Positions 34,101 to 35,427 of a stretch of DNA of 35,427 nt are shown in pieces (position 1 is the stretch's first letter; every line of letters begins with the position of its first letter). Source of the stretch: Planctomycetota bacterium (lineage in GTDB: Bacteria > Planctomycetota > Phycisphaerae > WQYP01). Both the position numbers and the translations under genes were made by a program. The stretch is taken from positions 1 through 35,427 of the forward strand of contig JAKBMM010000032.1 in the NCBI GenBank assembly GCA_021831565.1, in the 5' to 3' direction. The notes below the pieces were generated by a model. It worked only from the letters and a program-made list of their open reading frames with translations, searched no databases and had not been told where the DNA came from.

Positions 34101-35128
34101 TCAGCGAGCTCAACGGCCAATTCGTCGTCAATCAGACCCCGAACAATCAGACAAAAATATATAATCTTCTGCAACAATTGCGCGAGGCCCGCGCCATTGA
34201 AATTTCCATCACGACCCGTTTCCTGGTCGTGGACACCAGCTTCCTGAATGATTTTGGGTTCTCCTGGTCACTGGGCTTCCCTTCCGTGGTGGTGAACAAC
34301 CCCCCGGGATCGTCGGCCGCACAGAGCGCCTATGGTTCCATGTTCGGCAATGGTATTGGTCCGCTGACCGTTACAAACGGCACGAACTCCATGACGGTGC
34401 CCACCCCCACCGGCGTCGGCAACAATATCGCCAAGAATTTCAGCCCCTCCTCAGCGCTCAGTGTCAGCGGCAGTATTCTCTCGAACTATCAGTTGAGTCT
34501 GCTGCTCAACGCGGCCCAGGAGAGCGAGCACACCACCAACCTCGAGGCGCCGCGCATCACCCTGTACAATGGGCAGCGCGCCTGGATCGCCGTGACCAAC
34601 CAGCTTAACTTTATCTCCAGCGTAACCCAGAATATTACCGGCAGCGGTCTGGGCGGAATTCCCTTCATCACCACCACGCTGAACACCTCGACCCTTTCCA
34701 CCGGTATTGTTCTCAATGTGCAGGCGACCGTTTCGGCTAATCATCGCTATGTCGAGATGACCGTTCAACCCAGCTTATCGACCCTGACCTCCCTTACTTT
34801 GTTCAGCATCGCCGGTCAGGCGATATCCGGCTCCACCACACAGGCGATTTCGGGAGGCTTTGTGCAGTTGCCCGCCATTCAGACCACTACCGTCGCCACC
34901 ACCGTTTCGGTTCCCGACGGCGGCACACTTTTGCTCGGCGGCGAGCGCCTTTCCGGTGAAGAGGAAATTGAAGCGGGAGTTCCCATACTCTCCCAGATTC
35001 CCATCATCAACCGGCTCTTTACGAACCGCTCCTATGTTCGCGATAACGGCATCCTGCTGATTTTGATCCGTCCGCGCATCATTATCCAGAAGGAATGGGA
35101 AAAGAAGCAGTTCGGCCGCAATTATTAA
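31169..35128 (+). CDS. Giant PilQ/GspD-family secretin with TolA-like coiled coil, 1,319 aa
   Basis: Secretins form the outer-membrane channel of type IV pili and type II secretion. TTG at 31169 with aggag 7 bases upstream gives a signal peptide (RILALGIAGALLAGGSLPLI). Residues 30-200 are TPR-like helices. Residues about 210-414 are an Ala/Lys/Gln coiled coil (LAAAQKAHAAQLVAEKKAAA repeats). A Pro/Ala linker is at about 415-495, and further TPR-like and helical parts run to about 720. An STN/N0-type domain lies near 787-880 (ISLSLRNVPFKKVLSIVL), and an N3-like domain (KLIKSITKLITSTVDPASW) follows. The secretin domain covers about 1110-1310, with LEAPRITLYNGQRAWIAVTN, VSVPDGGTLLLGGERLSGEE, VPILSQIPIINRLFTNRS and LLILIRPRIIIQ. 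Typical PilQ is half this size. It is last in the pilM-like operon. Confidence 0.92.
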   Translation: MNKHTRSRILALGIAGALLAGGSLPLIPLAIAGVTNQSASAALLARGQRLYHEKQFSTSKQVLLSIDPAKLSATERTTLATLLLRVDEALAGARENSRIFRNAQTALRDGHLAHAVRLYRLILADPNIPPVLRREADDNLALARAKQKALVPAMEALLQKAAAAYKAGHFDQAEADLYTIQVTGSDLGSHNALIPQYQNLIAQKRAAAVEAIEQARLEKIAAARRAAQLAAAQKAHAAQLVAEKKAAAQKAAQFAAAQRASQLAAAQKAHAAQLIAEKKTAAQRAAQLAAAKKAAAQRAAQLAAAKKAAAEKLAAAKIAAHEKAVESQLLAEQRTQEMQAEKQRLARAAQLAAAQKAAAAKLLAAQLAARKQAQAAQAAAARQSESARLAAQQKAEAAALAAREAAEKKAVAAKPVVSPPPTPVAVAAATPVPSTPRPTVVPATQAAAVTAKTAVSSPPAPVAVAAATPKPPASRPATVPAAPAAPAAATTHPVTLSRAQLNIQRSAALSVLADKAVHAARYHRAIALYSDALALNPRNQAASLGLKNAQKFAAGHAPGLLAQTLYNQAIEAQRVVVLFNDDMRLSTQAMEKDDFVTATDRANNALASIAAARRLFPRLQYKTMKARARQQLAMVQQRSAAAQAKQQALRQKEIQQSQLQLEHHLALERRHQVNQLLGQANEYLKRMQYAQALDTLNQVVAIAPTNNSARFMRRMVKDQIEYNKWNKYHNEQSRNLQMQEVETERALIPYRNLLVYPSDWPELSRMRMAERRSTRSPVNRLIRHRLAASVPSIIVHNQPFSGVVGLLRNETGTNIVVNWNALAAAGVSKQTPISLSLRNVPFKKVLSIVLQQAQGGGGSRLGYSISEGVLTISTRAQLAQQQVVKVYDIHDLLVQAPNFSNAPSFNLQSATQNTSSSVSSQGGGGAMGAAGGGLFTGSASTTSQAGQSAKLIKSITKLITSTVDPASWTVNGGTIGSISELNGQFVVNQTPNNQTKIYNLLQQLREARAIEISITTRFLVVDTSFLNDFGFSWSLGFPSVVVNNPPGSSAAQSAYGSMFGNGIGPLTVTNGTNSMTVPTPTGVGNNIAKNFSPSSALSVSGSILSNYQLSLLLNAAQESEHTTNLEAPRITLYNGQRAWIAVTNQLNFISSVTQNITGSGLGGIPFITTTLNTSTLSTGIVLNVQATVSANHRYVEMTVQPSLSTLTSLTLFSIAGQAISGSTTQAISGGFVQLPAIQTTTVATTVSVPDGGTLLLGGERLSGEEEIEAGVPILSQIPIINRLFTNRSYVRDNGILLILIRPRIIIQKEWEKKQFGRNY
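32012..32095 (+). repeat. Exact 42-bp tandem duplication in the secretin coiled coil
   Basis: Two identical 42-base units (32012-32053, 32054-32095) encode RAAQLAAAKKAAAQ-type text. It is in frame and unmutated, so recent. A wider, diverged repeat (AAAQKAHAAQL unit) precedes it. Confidence 0.85.
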
Positions 35129-35283
35129 CTTGTATTGCCGCCGAGAATGACTACACTGTTTACAAAGCCGTGACCGAATAAGGGTGCGGAACAAATAACG
35201 CGGGTAGGTCTGCGCCGCATTCGCGGCGGGACACTTTCAGCTTCGCCTTCTTTGTAACAACGCGAGTCAGCGTTGTGGTTGTA

Positions 35284-35427
35284 GTAACCGTTCACGGGCC
35301 TGAAGGAAGAAGTGAAGGTGTAGGACGCCCTGCGAAGTGGTTGTTGACGGTCTGATACAGGAATTCAAAGACGCTGCGTTGTTGTTGCGTACAGGTGGCG
35401 ATGGCGGACCAGATGCGTTCGCACCAT
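35284..35427 (-). mobile_element. End of an IS66-family element
   Basis: The terminal motif gtaaccgttcacggg begins at 35284, matching the solo copies near 8938 and 8986. The transposase C-terminus lies directly inside it. The element continues beyond the window. 35129-35283, between the secretin and the IS, holds no gene. Confidence 0.75.
35292..35427 (-). CDS. IS66-family transposase, C-terminal end, partial
   Basis: On the minus strand the frame from the window edge reads WCERIWSAIATCTQQQRSVF, then EFLYQTVNNHFAGRPTPSLL, PSGP and TGA at 35292-35294. The ERIWSxIATC...AGRPTPSLLP text is the conserved tail of IS66 transposases (IS66_C region). Only about 45 codons are present. The stop overlaps the terminal repeat, as is usual for IS66 ends. 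Confidence 0.85.
   Translation of the reverse strand, partial: WCERIWSAIATCTQQQRSVFEFLYQTVNNHFAGRPTPSLLPSGP

Noticed and set aside
35213-35228. cgccgc-attc-gcggcg hairpin after the secretin as a terminator
   Set aside because: The stem is only 6 bp and no T-run follows on either strand.

Overview
The window is about 35.4 kb of high-GC bacterial DNA. The gene set fits a Planctomycetota bacterium, probably of the Phycisphaerae type: an ISAzo13 ('Rhodopirellula-type') transposase end, an IS66 end, a SUF-only iron-sulfur system with sufT, a fused PilM/PilN-like pilus platform next to a very large secretin, and several exported proteins of no known family. The assignment rests on gene content and style, not on a marker gene.

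Layout. (1) 1-2225: the 3' end of an ISAzo13-family transposase abuts a 5'-truncated GH27 alpha-galactosidase. Then come an unknown exported protein and a 24-codon remnant of a second copy of it. (2) 2222-8845, minus strand: a complete suf operon, sufB-sufC-sufD-sufS-sufU-sufT. It is read from a near-consensus sigma70 promoter carrying a 19-bp perfect palindrome at its -35 edge. A MITE-like element lies between sufB and sufC, and its end supplies the sufB stop codon. The last gene fuses a cysteine-free IscA-like domain to a SufT (DUF59) domain. (3) 8846-11958: a decayed accessory or defence region holding IS66-like terminal repeats, scraps of a class IIG-like restriction-modification gene, a HIRAN-domain gene, a HipA-like kinase lacking its N-terminal half, and the PLD N-terminus of a helicase. 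(4) 12223-17000: glgB, a PhoD-fold protein with altered active-site motifs, tRNA-Leu(UAG), a 7Fe ferredoxin and a Pro/Tyr-rich secreted protein with a good terminator. (5) 17339-20337: three co-oriented genes for unknown membrane or exported proteins. (6) 20401-23845: a second class-V cysteine desulfurase, an HNH endonuclease, an Rrf2 regulator missing one of the three usual cluster cysteines, and a stand-alone CoaB-type gene. (7) 24480-35128, plus strand: a GGDEF diguanylate cyclase followed by a type IV pilus/type II secretion-like cluster: a PilM-PilN-like fusion, a PilO-like protein, a third membrane-anchored protein in the PilP slot, and a roughly 1,320-residue secretin with a TolA-like Ala/Lys/Gln coiled coil. 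(8) The window ends inside an IS66-family transposase.

How the parts fit. Two cysteine desulfurases, SufU, SufBCD, SufT, a ferredoxin and an Rrf2 regulator form an iron-sulfur theme across the first two thirds. The palindrome at the suf promoter and the Rrf2 gene are candidate regulator and target, but nothing in the sequence proves the link. The last third is one coherent envelope-machine locus, with c-di-GMP synthesis encoded directly upstream. I found no CRISPR array or rRNA. The most unusual items are the suf operon architecture, the degenerate PhoD-like protein and the fused, enlarged pilus/secretin components.
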